Below, piece after piece: positions 1 to 7,878 of a DNA stretch of 43,245 nucleotides. The DNA is taken from positions 1-43,245 of the forward strand of contig NZ_BBJR01000056.1 of the NCBI RefSeq assembly GCF_000739875.1, given 5' to 3'. The number at the start of each line of letters is the position of its first letter. Position 1 is the stretch's first letter. A program made the position numbers and the translations under genes. This DNA comes from Comamonas aquatica NBRC 14918. Lineage in GTDB: Bacteria; Pseudomonadota; Gammaproteobacteria; Burkholderiales; Burkholderiaceae_C. Below the pieces are notes generated by a model. That model was given only the letters and a program-made list of their open reading frames with translations. It ran no database searches and was not told the origin of the DNA.

Positions 1-290
1 TTCTTGAAACCCGGGGCGATTCACCAAGACCCTAGGCTTCATTGGAAAATTGAGCAGGCTGCCTTTGTTGAGCTAGGACTTCAACACCCCTTAGCACTGA
101 AGCTATTGTTTTTGCTCCGATAGTAGCTCACTTTTTTAAGCTATTTTAGCGATGGTTGGAATGAGCGCAACACTTAACCAACGTCCCAAGTATGTGAATA
201 GGTTGCCGGATATCTCAATGTAAGCTGTATTCAATAACTAAATAAAAAAGCGCTGACCTCCCGATCAGCGCGGGCTCGAATCTGCGTGGC
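1..290. other. Gene-poor left edge of window
   Basis: No complete gene is visible. This stretch is clearly more AT-rich than the rest of the window. Forward frame 1 is open from base 1 to a TAG at 121-123 (40 codons) and could be the tail of a gene cut by the window edge, but no family is recognisable. The AT-rich part around 108-165 contains agctat/atagct words like those in the palindrome family found elsewhere in the window. The right-hand end holds the terminator of the isochorismatase-like gene. Confidence 0.5.
243..272 (-). terminator. Rho-independent terminator of isochorismatase-like gene
   Basis: On the minus strand the arms GCGCTGA and TCAGCGC enclose a short loop and are followed by a TTTTTTATT tract. 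It lies 20-50 bases past the stop codon at 291. Confidence 0.8.
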
Positions 291-899
291 TTACTTGACC
301 AGTTCCAGCATCTGCTTGAAGGCAGGGTGCTCGCAGCTGCGGATCCATTCGAAAGCCACCATCTCGGTCGTGACCAGCTCGGCCCCAGCGCTAGCCAGAC
401 GGTCGAACGCCGCATCACGGTTGCGCTCACTGCGCGAACTGCAGGCATCCGTCACCACCCACACTTCCATCTCCTCTTCCAGCAGTTGCAAGGCGGTCTG
501 CAGCAGACAGACATGGGCCTCACAGCCGGCAATGATGATGGAAGGACGCTCGGGCTCTGCCGGTGCGGCCGGCTTTTGCAGGTGCTTGGGCAGGCTGCGC
601 GCATTACCGCCCTGCTGCTTGCGCACAGGCGGGCGCAGCAGATTGATCAGGCCATCCTCGGCCGCGCTGAAGCTCATCTTGGCCAATGTCTGGTCGCACA
701 GTGCGCGCAACTCGGCCGCGTTCGGACCCAGGCGGGAAGGGTTTTGCTCCGTGCCCCACACCGGCACCTGCATCAGGTTCGCCAGCTTGGCCAGCTTGAC
801 CGCATTGGCCAGAACCTGCGGTCCTTCAAAAATCGCGGGCAACAGCTTTTCTTGGTAGTCGATCAACACCAGTTGCGAGTCATCGGCGTCCAGCAGCAT
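291..899 (-). CDS. Isochorismatase-like cysteine hydrolase
   Basis: A 202-residue protein of the isochorismatase-like (YcaC/nicotinamidase) superfamily, cytoplasmic hydrolases acting on amide or ester-like bonds of small molecules. The expected catalytic triad is visible: Asp14 in LVLIDYQEKLL, Lys74 in LAKMSFSA, and nucleophile Cys131 in AGCEAHVCLLQTA. The C-terminal VVTDACSSRS and MVAFEW blocks are also typical. Odd feature: a basic, Pro/Gln-rich stretch at about residues 88-120 separates the Lys and Cys segments and looks longer than in YcaC-type enzymes. It is transcribed divergently from the NlpC/P60 gene and ends in its own terminator. The substrate cannot be inferred. The family call is firm; the specific function is unknown. 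Confidence 0.88.
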   Translation of the reverse strand: MLLDADDSQLVLIDYQEKLLPAIFEGPQVLANAVKLAKLANLMQVPVWGTEQNPSRLGPNAAELRALCDQTLAKMSFSAAEDGLINLLRPPVRKQQGGNARSLPKHLQKPAAPAEPERPSIIIAGCEAHVCLLQTALQLLEEEMEVWVVTDACSSRSERNRDAAFDRLASAGAELVTTEMVAFEWIRSCEHPAFKQMLELVK

Positions 900-1095
900 G
901 TAATTCTTCCTTCAGAGGTTCTTCAAAGCCACATTGTCGCAGTGAAGCCTGCAAGCGGGCACACAAAATGCATGTCCAGAAACTCTGTCATATATCAATT
1001 ACGACATAACCAACCCGTACAAATCGGCAATTAGATGCACTTTGTGCGCCAATTTCCGCCCACAATGTCAGACAAGCGTGATAACCTCTGTGCCC

Positions 1096-1671
1096 ATGAC
1101 TTGCAAATGGCTATTGTTTATCGCCCTCGGCTGTGGAAGCGTGCAAGCCGCTCCCACCAACAGCGAACCGTTGACCCAGGAACGTCTGGCAGACATCGTG
1201 CATGAGCGCGGCCTCGGCGCGAACCTGCAGAGCATGGGCCATTCCGTGGCCAGCAACACGTCCAGCCTGATCAACACGGCCATGGGCATGATCGGCATCC
1301 CCTACCGTTTTGGCGGTACCAGCGCTGAAACCGGCTTTGATTGCAGCGGTTTCGTGCGTGCCATCTACCAGGATACCGTCGGCCATTTGCTGCCACGCCG
1401 TGCCGACGAGCAGGCCAAGGCCACCCAGAAGATTGACAAGAAAGAACTGCGTCCCGGTGACTTGGTGTTCTTCAACACCATGCGCCGCACCTTCAGCCAT
1501 GTGGGCATCTACGTGGGCGAAGGCAAGTTCATCCACTCCCCCCGCAAGGGCAAGAGCGTGCGCGTGGAAAGCATGAACGACAGCTACTGGGCCAAGCGTT
1601 TCAACGGCGCTCGCCGCGTGGATGTGGCGGATGCACAGCCTGCGTTGCTGGAAGCCTCCACCGCTCCTTGA
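1096..1671 (+). CDS. NlpC/P60 (C40) family peptidoglycan peptidase, secreted
   Basis: A 191-residue cell-wall endopeptidase. ATG at 1096 is preferred over 1042 because it begins a clean signal peptide (MTCKWLLFIALGCGSVQA, cut before about residue 19). The NlpC/P60 domain covers about residues 60-175 with catalytic Cys83 in GFDCSGF, His135 in FSHVGIYV and a third polar residue, His147, in FIHSPR. Family members cleave gamma-D-Glu-diaminopimelate or related cross-peptide bonds in the periplasm. No LysM or SH3 targeting domain is present. It is monocistronic, with a terminator directly after the stop. The family is certain; the exact bond cleaved is not. Confidence 0.92.
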   Translation: MTCKWLLFIALGCGSVQAAPTNSEPLTQERLADIVHERGLGANLQSMGHSVASNTSSLINTAMGMIGIPYRFGGTSAETGFDCSGFVRAIYQDTVGHLLPRRADEQAKATQKIDKKELRPGDLVFFNTMRRTFSHVGIYVGEGKFIHSPRKGKSVRVESMNDSYWAKRFNGARRVDVADAQPALLEASTAP

Positions 1672-1689
1672 CACTGATCAACTCCCACC

Positions 1690-1720
1690 AAGGCCTGCTT
1701 TCATGCAGGCCTTGTCTTTT
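1690..1720 (+). terminator. Terminator after NlpC/P60 gene
   Basis: Perfect 9-bp arms aaggcctgc / gcaggcctt with a 6-base loop, followed by gtctttt. It lies 18 bases after the stop codon. Confidence 0.85.
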
Positions 1721-1743
1721 GTCACTCACCCATTGGTTTTGCT

Positions 1744-2013
1744 ATGCCCGACCAAGCCACTCCCAAACCCAAACTGGTTCGCTGGATCATCGGCCTGCCG
1801 GTGGCGATGTTTGCCATCCTCATGCTGATCAGCCAGCTGTTGTTCAACGCCTCGCCCGACAAGGAAACGCAATGGGTGGAGCGCGAAACCATCCGCCTGT
1901 GCTGGAAGGAACGCGAAAAGGGCCCGAAGGAAGGCACACCGGCGCAGTTCGCCGAAGGACAGTGCGAGAAGCTGGAATTCGACTTCAAGACCCGCTGGGG
2001 CATGAACCCCTGA
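1744..2013 (+). CDS. Small single-span membrane protein, unknown function
   Basis: An 89-residue protein. After a short basic start (about residues 1-13), residues 14-34 form one hydrophobic helix (WIIGLPVAMFAILMLISQLL). A polar, charged C-terminal region follows (about residues 35-89) with two Cys (in RLCWKE and GQCEKLEF) and aromatic residues near the end. The topology suggests an inner-membrane anchor with a soluble tail. No family is recognised. It sits between the NlpC/P60 terminator and dusA. No convincing Shine-Dalgarno sequence precedes ATG 1744, so the start is less certain than the frame. Confidence 0.6.
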   Translation: MPDQATPKPKLVRWIIGLPVAMFAILMLISQLLFNASPDKETQWVERETIRLCWKEREKGPKEGTPAQFAEGQCEKLEFDFKTRWGMNP

Positions 2014-2117
2014 GCCAGCGGCACAAAGCCTTGCGCCTGAAGCGATTGCACAGGCTGGGCACAATAGCGCCCCGGATTGGCCTGCACGCTGGCAGGCACC
2101 GTGCCTGCATTGTTTGA

Positions 2118-3131
2118 ATGAATACTTCGCCCCCTACCTCGCCTGCCACGTTCAACCCCTGGCGCATGTCCGTGGCCCCGATGCTCGACTGGACGGACCG
2201 GCACTGCCGCTACCTGCACCGCCTGCTGAGCCGCCACACCCTGCTCTACACCGAGATGATCACCACCGGTGCCTTGCTGCACGGGGATGTGCCGCGCCAC
2301 CTGCGCTTCAACGCCGAGGAACACCCCGTGGCCCTGCAGCTGGGCGGCAGCGAACCGGGTGATCTGGCCAAGGCCGCCAAGATTGGCCAGGACTGGGGCT
2401 ATGACGAGATCAACCTCAATTGCGGCTGCCCCAGCGAACGGGTGCAGCGTGGCGCCTTTGGCGCCTGCCTGATGAACGAGGCCAGTCTGGTGGCCGAGGG
2501 CGTCAAGGCCATGCGCGATGTGGTGGACATTCCCGTCACCGTCAAGCACCGCATCGGCATCGACAAGATCGAGAGCTATGACTTTGTGCGCGACTTTGTC
2601 GGCACCGTGGCCGAGGCCGGCTGCGAGGTCTTCATCGTCCATGCCCGCAACGCCTGGCTGCAAGGCCTGTCGCCCAAGGAAAACCGCGACATTCCGCCGC
2701 TGCGCTACGAGATCGTGGCCCAGCTCAAGCGCGAATTCCCGCACCTGACGATTGCCATCAATGGCGGCATCAAGACCGACGCGGTGGTGCAGGAGCAGCT
2801 GCAGCTGGTCGATGGCGTGATGGTGGGCCGCGAGGCCTACCACAACCCCTGGTGGATGGCCCGCTGGGACGAGCTGTACTTCGGCGCGCCTGCGTCCACA
2901 TTGACCCACCTGGACATCGAGCAGGCCATGGTCGCGTACATGGAACGCGAAGCGCGCGAGCACGACACCCACTGGTACGCGATTGCCCGCCACATGCTGG
3001 GTCTGCGCCACGGCCTGCCGGGCGCGCGCCGCTGGCGCCAGGTGTGGAGCGACCACCGCCTCAAGCACCTGCCGGCCCGCGAAGTCTCGGCGATTGCCAA
3101 CACCCGACCGGACGGTTCCCAGCCCGAATAA
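2118..3131 (+). CDS. dusA: tRNA-dihydrouridine(20/20a) synthase DusA
   Basis: A 337-residue FMN enzyme that reduces uridine 20/20a in the tRNA D-loop using NADPH. The N-terminal TIM-barrel starts with WRMSVAPMLDWTDRHCRY. The catalytic Cys104 lies in INLNCGCPSERVQ, FMN-contacting VTVKHRIGID follows, and the block ARNAWLQGLSPKENRDIPPL is characteristic of DusA rather than DusB or DusC. The C-terminal helical tRNA-binding domain ends with HMLGLRHGLPGARRWRQVWS. Length matches the family (about 330). A short palindrome (gcaggcac/gtgcctgc, 2093-2109) and a cacaat hexamer (2060-2065) lie just upstream. Confidence 0.95.
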   Translation: MNTSPPTSPATFNPWRMSVAPMLDWTDRHCRYLHRLLSRHTLLYTEMITTGALLHGDVPRHLRFNAEEHPVALQLGGSEPGDLAKAAKIGQDWGYDEINLNCGCPSERVQRGAFGACLMNEASLVAEGVKAMRDVVDIPVTVKHRIGIDKIESYDFVRDFVGTVAEAGCEVFIVHARNAWLQGLSPKENRDIPPLRYEIVAQLKREFPHLTIAINGGIKTDAVVQEQLQLVDGVMVGREAYHNPWWMARWDELYFGAPASTLTHLDIEQAMVAYMEREAREHDTHWYAIARHMLGLRHGLPGARRWRQVWSDHRLKHLPAREVSAIANTRPDGSQPE

Positions 3132-3152
3132 ACCCCGTATGGGCGACGGCGC

Positions 3153-3195
3153 CATGCAGGAGCGGGCGTGCGACGAGCATGTTTGCTCCTGCATG
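3153..3195. repeat. REP-like hairpin after dusA
   Basis: Perfect 11-bp arms catgcaggagc (3153-3163) and gctcctgcatg (3185-3195) around a 21-base loop. It begins 22 bases after the dusA stop. There is no T-tract, so it may be a REP-type element or an mRNA 3-prime stabiliser rather than a terminator. Confidence 0.5.
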
Positions 3196-3452
3196 ACAGA
3201 TATCTGCCAGCGCCACCAGCGTGCAGGCCTCGCCATCCCCTACAGGCCCCGCACCGGTCGGTTGGAGGGAGTTCCGTTCTGCCGTCCCGCACCACAGCCC
3301 TGGGCCCAACCTCACCAGAGCTCTATCCGGGCCTGCCGCATGCCTGCACCGTGGCCACCGCCCTGGGGTCCCATCGCCACGAACTGCAGACCGCGCGATT
3401 CTGTAGGTGCCAGCGCATTTGATTGGTCTAGGCTACAGACCCGCAGCGCGCC

Positions 3453-3602
3453 TATGGCTATGGCTATGGCTATGGCTATGGCTATGGCTATGGCTATGGC
3501 TATGGCTATGGCTATGGCTATGGCTATGGCTATGGCTATGGCTATGGCTATGGCTATGGCTATGGCTATGGCTATGGCTATGGCTGTGGCTGTGGCTGTG
3601 GC
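3453..3602. repeat. Hexanucleotide microsatellite (tatggc)22(tgtggc)3
   Basis: Twenty-two perfect copies of tatggc (3453-3584) followed by three copies of tgtggc (3585-3602), counted directly: 150 bases with only one kind of variant unit. All three forward frames read through it, as Met-Ala, Leu-Trp or Tyr-Gly dipeptide repeats. It lies in the dusA-phaZ spacer, about 300 bases before phaZ. Such arrays change length by replication slippage. Confidence 0.97.
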
Positions 3603-3608
3603 TGGATG

Positions 3609-3655
3609 AAAATCAAAAAAACGTAGCTGCTGGCGCTTGCACAGCTTGATTTTTG
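3609..3655. repeat. Palindrome-family element, AT-rich stem-loop
   Basis: aaaatcaa...agctg and cagcttgatttt pair around the core ctggcgcttgc. The word gtagctgctggcgcttg matches the left half of the palindrome family described at 5993, 15559 and 29929. It sits directly after the microsatellite. Confidence 0.55.
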
Positions 3656-3868
3656 AATGATTTATCCTTTAACCCCCCGCTCGCACGAGCGCTGAGCGCT
3701 ATGCTTTCCTGCAAGGCCCTTTCGCCATCCAGGGCTTGTGCAAGGCCGCCGGGGAGGCCACCTATTTCAATTCTTGCAGCACGCGGACGGGCTGGCGCAC
3801 GCTTGTCGCCTGCGCGACGCCCTCCCCTGGATAGTGCCATTCCGCGCCGACGTCGCATGCTGTTATAT

Positions 3869-3877
3869 TGCACTGCA
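3869..3877. promoter_or_regulatory. Possible PhaR-type site upstream of phaZ
   Basis: TGCACTGCA fits the TGC-N3-GCA pattern reported for PhaR regulators of PHB metabolism. It overlaps a -10-like tatatt and lies 21 bases before the phaZ start. The same 9-mer occurs at unrelated places (for example 33263-33271 and inside the CheW-fusion gene), so only its position supports it. Confidence 0.25.
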
Positions 3878-3898
3878 ACATAACGAGGTATGCCCGCC

Positions 3899-5314
3899 AT
3901 GCTCTACCAGCTCTACGAAACCCAACGCGCCCTGCTGGCACCCTTTGCCGACTTTGCGCAAGCCACCTCCAAGCTGTACACCAATCCGCTGCTGCCCATG
4001 GCACAGTGGCCCTTCGCCCAACGCATCTCGGCCGGTTTTGACCTGTTCTACCGCCTGGGCAAAGGCTATGAAAAGCCCGAATTCGGCATCCAGTCCGTGC
4101 CCGTGCATGGCGTCAAGGTCACCATCCTGGAGCGTGTCGAGATCGACAAGCCATTTTGCGAGCTGCGCCGCTTCAAGCGTTTCTCGGACGATCCCGAGAC
4201 GCTGGACACCCTGCTCACCCAGCCCCCGGTGCTGGTCGTCGCCCCGCTGTCGGGCCACTACGCCACCTTGCTGCGTGACACGGTCAAAAGCCTGCTGAGC
4301 GACCACAAGGTCTTCATCACCGACTGGAAGAACGCCCGCCTGGTGCCCCTGGAAAACGGCGAGTTCCACCTGGACGACTACATCAACTACGTGCAGGAAT
4401 TCATCCGCTACCTGCAACAGCAGTACGGCAACTGCCACGTCATCAGCGTCTGCCAGCCCACGGTGCCAGTGCTGGCCGCCGTGTCGCTGATGGCCAGTCG
4501 CGGCGAGACCACGCCGCTGACCATGACCATGATGGGTGGCCCGATTGATGCGCGCCGCACCCCCACGGCCGTCAACAACCTGGCCGTGCAGCGCAGCTTC
4601 GAGTGGTTCGAGAACAATGTCATCTACCGCGTGCCGGACAACTACCCGGGCGCCGGCCGCCGCGTCTACCCTGGCTTCTTGCAGTACTCCGGCTTTGTGG
4701 CCATGAACCCCGACCGCCACGCCAACAGCCATTACGACTACTTCAAGAACCTGGTCAAGGGCGATGACGCCAGCGTCGAGCAGCACCGCAAGTTCTACGA
4801 CGAGTACAACGCCGTGCTGGACATGGACGCCGATTACTACCTGGAAACCATCCAGACCGTGTTCCAGGACTTCAAGCTGGTCAACGGCACCTGGGACGTG
4901 CGCGCGCCGGACGGCACGCTGGAGCGCGTGAAGCCCCAGGACATCACCAGCACCGCGCTGTTCACCATCGAAGGCGAGCTGGACGACATCTCCGGCTCCG
5001 GCCAGACCCGCGCCGCGCAGGAGCTGTGCGCCAACATTCCTGCCACCATGCGCCTGCACTACGACGTCATGGGGGCCGGCCACTACGGCATCTTCAGCGG
5101 CCGCCGCTGGCGCGACATGGTCTATCCCAAGGTGCGCGGCTTCATCTACGCCCACCAACCCGCCCCGGCCGCCGACAGCGCACCGGTCAATGACGGGGAA
5201 TTGGTGCACGCCGAAGACGCCGCCCCCCAAGTTGCGCCACACTCTGCCCCCAGGACACCGACCACCGCCAAGCCGGCCCCCGCGTCCAGGGCGCGCCGGC
5301 GCGGCACCCGCTAG
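3899..5314 (+). CDS. phaZ: Intracellular polyhydroxybutyrate depolymerase
   Basis: A 471-residue intracellular PHB depolymerase that hydrolyses granule-bound amorphous poly(3-hydroxybutyrate). The start at 3899 ([10 protein letters not shown]) fits the usual family N-terminus and has gaggt 9 bases upstream; ATG 3890 lies too close to that site. The nucleophile is Cys185 in [10 protein letters not shown], as in Cupriavidus PhaZ1, which uses Cys rather than Ser. The late [15 protein letters not shown] block carries the catalytic His. Odd feature: after about residue 420 there is an Ala/Pro-rich, finally Arg-rich tail of about 50 residues (ending SRARRRGTR), beyond the usual family length. The gene is only 5 bases from the rnfB-like gene, suggesting co-transcription. 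The biosynthetic pha genes lie elsewhere in this window. Confidence 0.93.
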   Translation: MLYQLYETQRALLAPFADFAQATSKLYTNPLLPMAQWPFAQRISAGFDLFYRLGKGYEKPEFGIQSVPVHGVKVTILERVEIDKPFCELRRFKRFSDDPETLDTLLTQPPVLVVAPLSGHYATLLRDTVKSLLSDHKVFITDWKNARLVPLENGEFHLDDYINYVQEFIRYLQQQYGNCHVISVCQPTVPVLAAVSLMASRGETTPLTMTMMGGPIDARRTPTAVNNLAVQRSFEWFENNVIYRVPDNYPGAGRRVYPGFLQYSGFVAMNPDRHANSHYDYFKNLVKGDDASVEQHRKFYDEYNAVLDMDADYYLETIQTVFQDFKLVNGTWDVRAPDGTLERVKPQDITSTALFTIEGELDDISGSGQTRAAQELCANIPATMRLHYDVMGAGHYGIFSGRRWRDMVYPKVRGFIYAHQPAPAADSAPVNDGELVHAEDAAPQVAPHSAPRTPTTAKPAPASRARRRGTR

Positions 5315-5319
5315 ACTGC

Positions 5320-5967
5320 ATGCCTGAAATTCAGCCCAAGCCAGTCCTCACCGGACTGGCTTTTTCCATTGATGCCGCCCTGCCGCAAACGCAATGCACC
5401 CGTTGCGGCTACCCCGACTGCGCCCGCTACGCCCAGGCGATTGCCGAGGAAGGCGCGCCGATCAACCAGTGCCCGCCCGGGGGCACGGAAGGCATTGCGC
5501 GGCTGGCGGCCCTGACCGGCCAACCCGTGCAGCCGCTGAACCCGCAGTTCGGCATCGAAGGACCGCTGACGCTGGCACGCATTGACGAAGACTGGTGCAT
5601 CGGCTGCACCCTGTGCCTGAAAGCCTGCCCCACCGACGCCATCCTGGGCGCCAACAAGCAGATGCACACGGTGATCCCGGCACACTGCACCGGCTGCGAG
5701 CTGTGCATCCCCGTCTGCCCGGTGGACTGTATCGAGCTGGAGGTCGTCAGCGGCGCGCGCACCGGCTGGGAGGCGTGGACGCCCGCACAGGCGCAACACG
5801 CCAAGCAGCGCTACCACGCGCGCCAGCAGCGGCTGCAGGCCCAGGGGCTGACGGACAGCATCAACGCCAATGCCCAGGCCACGGCCCCCGTGCCCGAGGT
5901 GGTGCCCGACAAGAAAGCGGCGGTTGCCGCCGCCCTGGCCAAAGCCCGCGGCCTGCGCGGCCACTGA
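5320..5967 (+). CDS. RnfB-like iron-sulfur ferredoxin, soluble form
   Basis: A 215-residue electron-transfer protein related to RnfB. Residues 22-60 hold the RnfB-type [4Fe-4S] motif ([10 protein letters not shown] then QCPPGG). Residues 88-140 hold two ferredoxin clusters, [12 protein letters not shown] and [12 protein letters not shown]. Unlike RnfB of the membrane Rnf complex, it lacks the N-terminal transmembrane helix and no other rnf genes are nearby, so it is probably a soluble ferredoxin-like partner of unknown redox enzymes. The C-terminus (about residues 145-215) is Gln/Ala-rich and basic. It starts 5 bases after phaZ and is probably translated from the same transcript. Confidence 0.88.
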   Translation: MPEIQPKPVLTGLAFSIDAALPQTQCTRCGYPDCARYAQAIAEEGAPINQCPPGGTEGIARLAALTGQPVQPLNPQFGIEGPLTLARIDEDWCIGCTLCLKACPTDAILGANKQMHTVIPAHCTGCELCIPVCPVDCIELEVVSGARTGWEAWTPAQAQHAKQRYHARQQRLQAQGLTDSINANAQATAPVPEVVPDKKAAVAAALAKARGLRGH

Positions 5968-5992
5968 GTCCGTCCGATTGCCGAAGGTCCTG

Positions 5993-6040
5993 TATTGATA
6001 GCTGCAGGCGCACGATCCATCAGCGCTGCAGGCCATTTTG
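5993..6040. repeat. Palindrome-family element between rnfB-like gene and MCP
   Basis: ttgatagctgcaggcgc, a short centre, then cagcgctgcaggcc and attttg. This has the two-half organisation (tagctgc.ggcgc ... agcgct..aggcc) seen in the other copies. It lies between two convergent genes and may help terminate both. Confidence 0.6.
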
Positions 6041-6180
6041 AGGCCCAGTGCGACATGCCTGTACACCCGATATTGGTGGCGTTACCCGCGTGTCACGGCA
6101 TGCGCTGCCTGCATGCCTGCCTGCCGTAGCGGCCCCTTGCGCCCCTGCCACCAGGGCCACGCCAAGGGCATCAAGGGCAC

Positions 6181-7677
6181 TCAGCCCGCAAAGCTCTTGT
6201 AGACGCCGCAGCCCAGGTACACGCCATCCTGCTTGCAGACATAGGACATCTTGGCCTGCACCTTGCCCGACACGGGGTTGGTGAAGTCGTACTCGACCCA
6301 ACCCGGCCCCTGCTCGGCCTGGGCAATAATGGCGCGCAGCAGGGCATCGCCATCCACACCCTTGACATCCTGCACCCGGGTGCCGCGCTTGCCCGGGTTA
6401 CCACCGAACGCCAGGTACTGCCCACCGGCATCCAGCACAAAGACATACATGTCGCGGTCGTGAAAGGGTTGCTGCGGGTCCGTCAGCGCTTGCCAGTACT
6501 GCTGCTGCGCCATGCCCATGCGGCGCAGCGCCACGGCCCGCTCCACCAGGGCAACGGCCTCGACCGCCGTGCCCTGCTGCAGCCGAAAACGCTCCACCGC
6601 CTCCGACAGCGTGGCCGCGCGCTGCTCCAGCGCCTGCGCTTCCTGCACCACATGGCGCACCATCAGCGCGTTCTCTTGGGTGACCTGGTCGATCTGGTGC
6701 ACCGCCTGGTGGATCTGCTGCAGCCCGGTGCCCTGGCTGTTGCCGGACTCCGAAATCGCCTCCACATGCCCGGCCACGCTACGCACGCCCTGCGCCACCT
6801 GGTGCATGCCCTGGCCCGCCTGGCGGATCAGCTGCGTGCTGCTGGCCACCTGCCGCACGGAGTCCTCGATCAGCAGGCGGATCTCCTTGGAGGCCTCGGC
6901 GGAGCGCTGCGCCAGGCTGCGCACCTCGGAAGCCACCACAGCAAAGCCACGCCCCTGCTCGCCCGCGCGCGCCGCCTCGACGGCGGCATTCAGCGCCAGG
7001 ATGTTGGTCTGAAAGGCAATCCCGTCGATCACGGCAATGATCTCGGACATGCGTCCAGCGCTGCGCTCGATCGCCTCGACCGACTGCACGGCCTGCTCCA
7101 TCACGCCGCTGCCCTGCTCCACCGCCTGGCGCACCTGGGCCGTGCAGCGGTCGGCGGCCACGGCCGTTTCGGCATTGTTCTGCACCACGGCCGTGACCTG
7201 TTCCACGCTGACCACGGTTTGCGCCACGTTCGAGGCCTGCAGCTCGGTGCGCGCCGCCAGGGCCTGGTTGTCATGGGTGAGCGTATGCCCGGCCTGCGTG
7301 ACCAGGGCTGCGTTGCTGCGGATTTCGGCCACCATGCTGGACAGGGCCACCACCATGCTGTCCAGCAGGCGGGCCATCTGCGCCAGTTCATCGGCCCCGT
7401 GCGCCGTGATGCGGTGGGCCAGATTGCCCTGGGCCGCGTGCTCCATGGCCGTCAGCAGGCGCGCCACCTCATGGGCCAGGCTGCTGTAGACGCTGTACAG
7501 CACATACAAGAACCACAGGCCTGCCGCCACCGGCAGGCCCACCTGCAGCCCAGGCGCCCAGCCCTGGCCCGCAGCCAGCCATGCGGCCAGCATGGCCAAC
7601 CCGCCGCTGACGCCGATCAGCGCCAGCTTTCCGCCCAGCTTGCAGTGCCTGAGCACCCAACGCATTGGCTTGTGCAT
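6181..7677 (-). CDS. Methyl-accepting chemotaxis protein with C-terminal Cache domain
   Basis: A 498-residue chemoreceptor. Two membrane helices (about 17-36 and 45-66) are separated by only about eight residues, so there is no periplasmic sensor. A HAMP domain (about 67-120) and the methyl-accepting signalling domain follow, with the conserved hairpin tip at about 210-265 ([20 protein letters not shown]). After the signalling helices, residues 395-498 form a single-Cache-like sensor ([20 protein letters not shown], then [21 protein letters not shown]). This puts the presumed ligand-binding domain in the cytoplasm, downstream of the output domain. The ligand is unknown; energy or redox taxis, or an internal metabolite, is inference. 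It is convergent with the rnfB-like gene. Confidence 0.92.
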   Translation of the reverse strand: MHKPMRWVLRHCKLGGKLALIGVSGGLAMLAAWLAAGQGWAPGLQVGLPVAAGLWFLYVLYSVYSSLAHEVARLLTAMEHAAQGNLAHRITAHGADELAQMARLLDSMVVALSSMVAEIRSNAALVTQAGHTLTHDNQALAARTELQASNVAQTVVSVEQVTAVVQNNAETAVAADRCTAQVRQAVEQGSGVMEQAVQSVEAIERSAGRMSEIIAVIDGIAFQTNILALNAAVEAARAGEQGRGFAVVASEVRSLAQRSAEASKEIRLLIEDSVRQVASSTQLIRQAGQGMHQVAQGVRSVAGHVEAISESGNSQGTGLQQIHQAVHQIDQVTQENALMVRHVVQEAQALEQRAATLSEAVERFRLQQGTAVEAVALVERAVALRRMGMAQQQYWQALTDPQQPFHDRDMYVFVLDAGGQYLAFGGNPGKRGTRVQDVKGVDGDALLRAIIAQAEQGPGWVEYDFTNPVSGKVQAKMSYVCKQDGVYLGCGVYKSFAG

Positions 7678-7863
7678 GCTCCCCCTCCCCGCGTTCGCAC
7701 ACGATGAAATTCGTTACAAAGGGTTGTAACTCCGGGAAGCGGTGCCAGCCTTGGGGGTTTTCCCAGCTAGCCTTGTTCGTTTTTCGCTGCACCACCCGCA
7801 CGCCTGCGGCCTGCAGCCCCCCGGCATCACGCATCAAGCACAAAGCGGGCGACATTCTGACCC

Positions 7864-7871
7864 CATAATAT
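7864..7871 (+). promoter_or_regulatory. -10-like element abutting dapC start
   Basis: cataatat lies 7-15 bases before the dapC ATG (7879). If it is the -10 hexamer, transcription would begin within a few bases of the start codon and give a leaderless mRNA. No clear Shine-Dalgarno sequence is present. The -35 region is weak. Confidence 0.4.
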
Positions 7872-7878
7872 TTGGACC

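Larger units (their letters stand above)
3132..3898. other. Gene-free spacer between dusA and phaZ
   Basis: About 770 bases without a credible gene. From left to right it holds a long-arm hairpin (3153-3195), GC-rich sequence of no recognised type, the tatggc/tgtggc microsatellite (3453-3602), an AT-rich stem-loop of the palindrome family (3609-3655), and the phaZ promoter region with a TGCACTGCA word. The six-base repeat keeps all three forward frames open, which creates long spurious reading frames. Confidence 0.8.

Noticed and set aside
1-123. Forty open codons at the left edge (begins FLKPGAIHQD)
   Set aside because: Possibly the tail of a truncated gene, but too short, AT-rich and without a recognisable family to annotate as a CDS.
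3407-3649. Long forward frame of Leu-Trp repeats through the microsatellite
   Set aside because: The six-base repeat opens every forward frame; there is no Shine-Dalgarno sequence, and flanking codons look non-coding.
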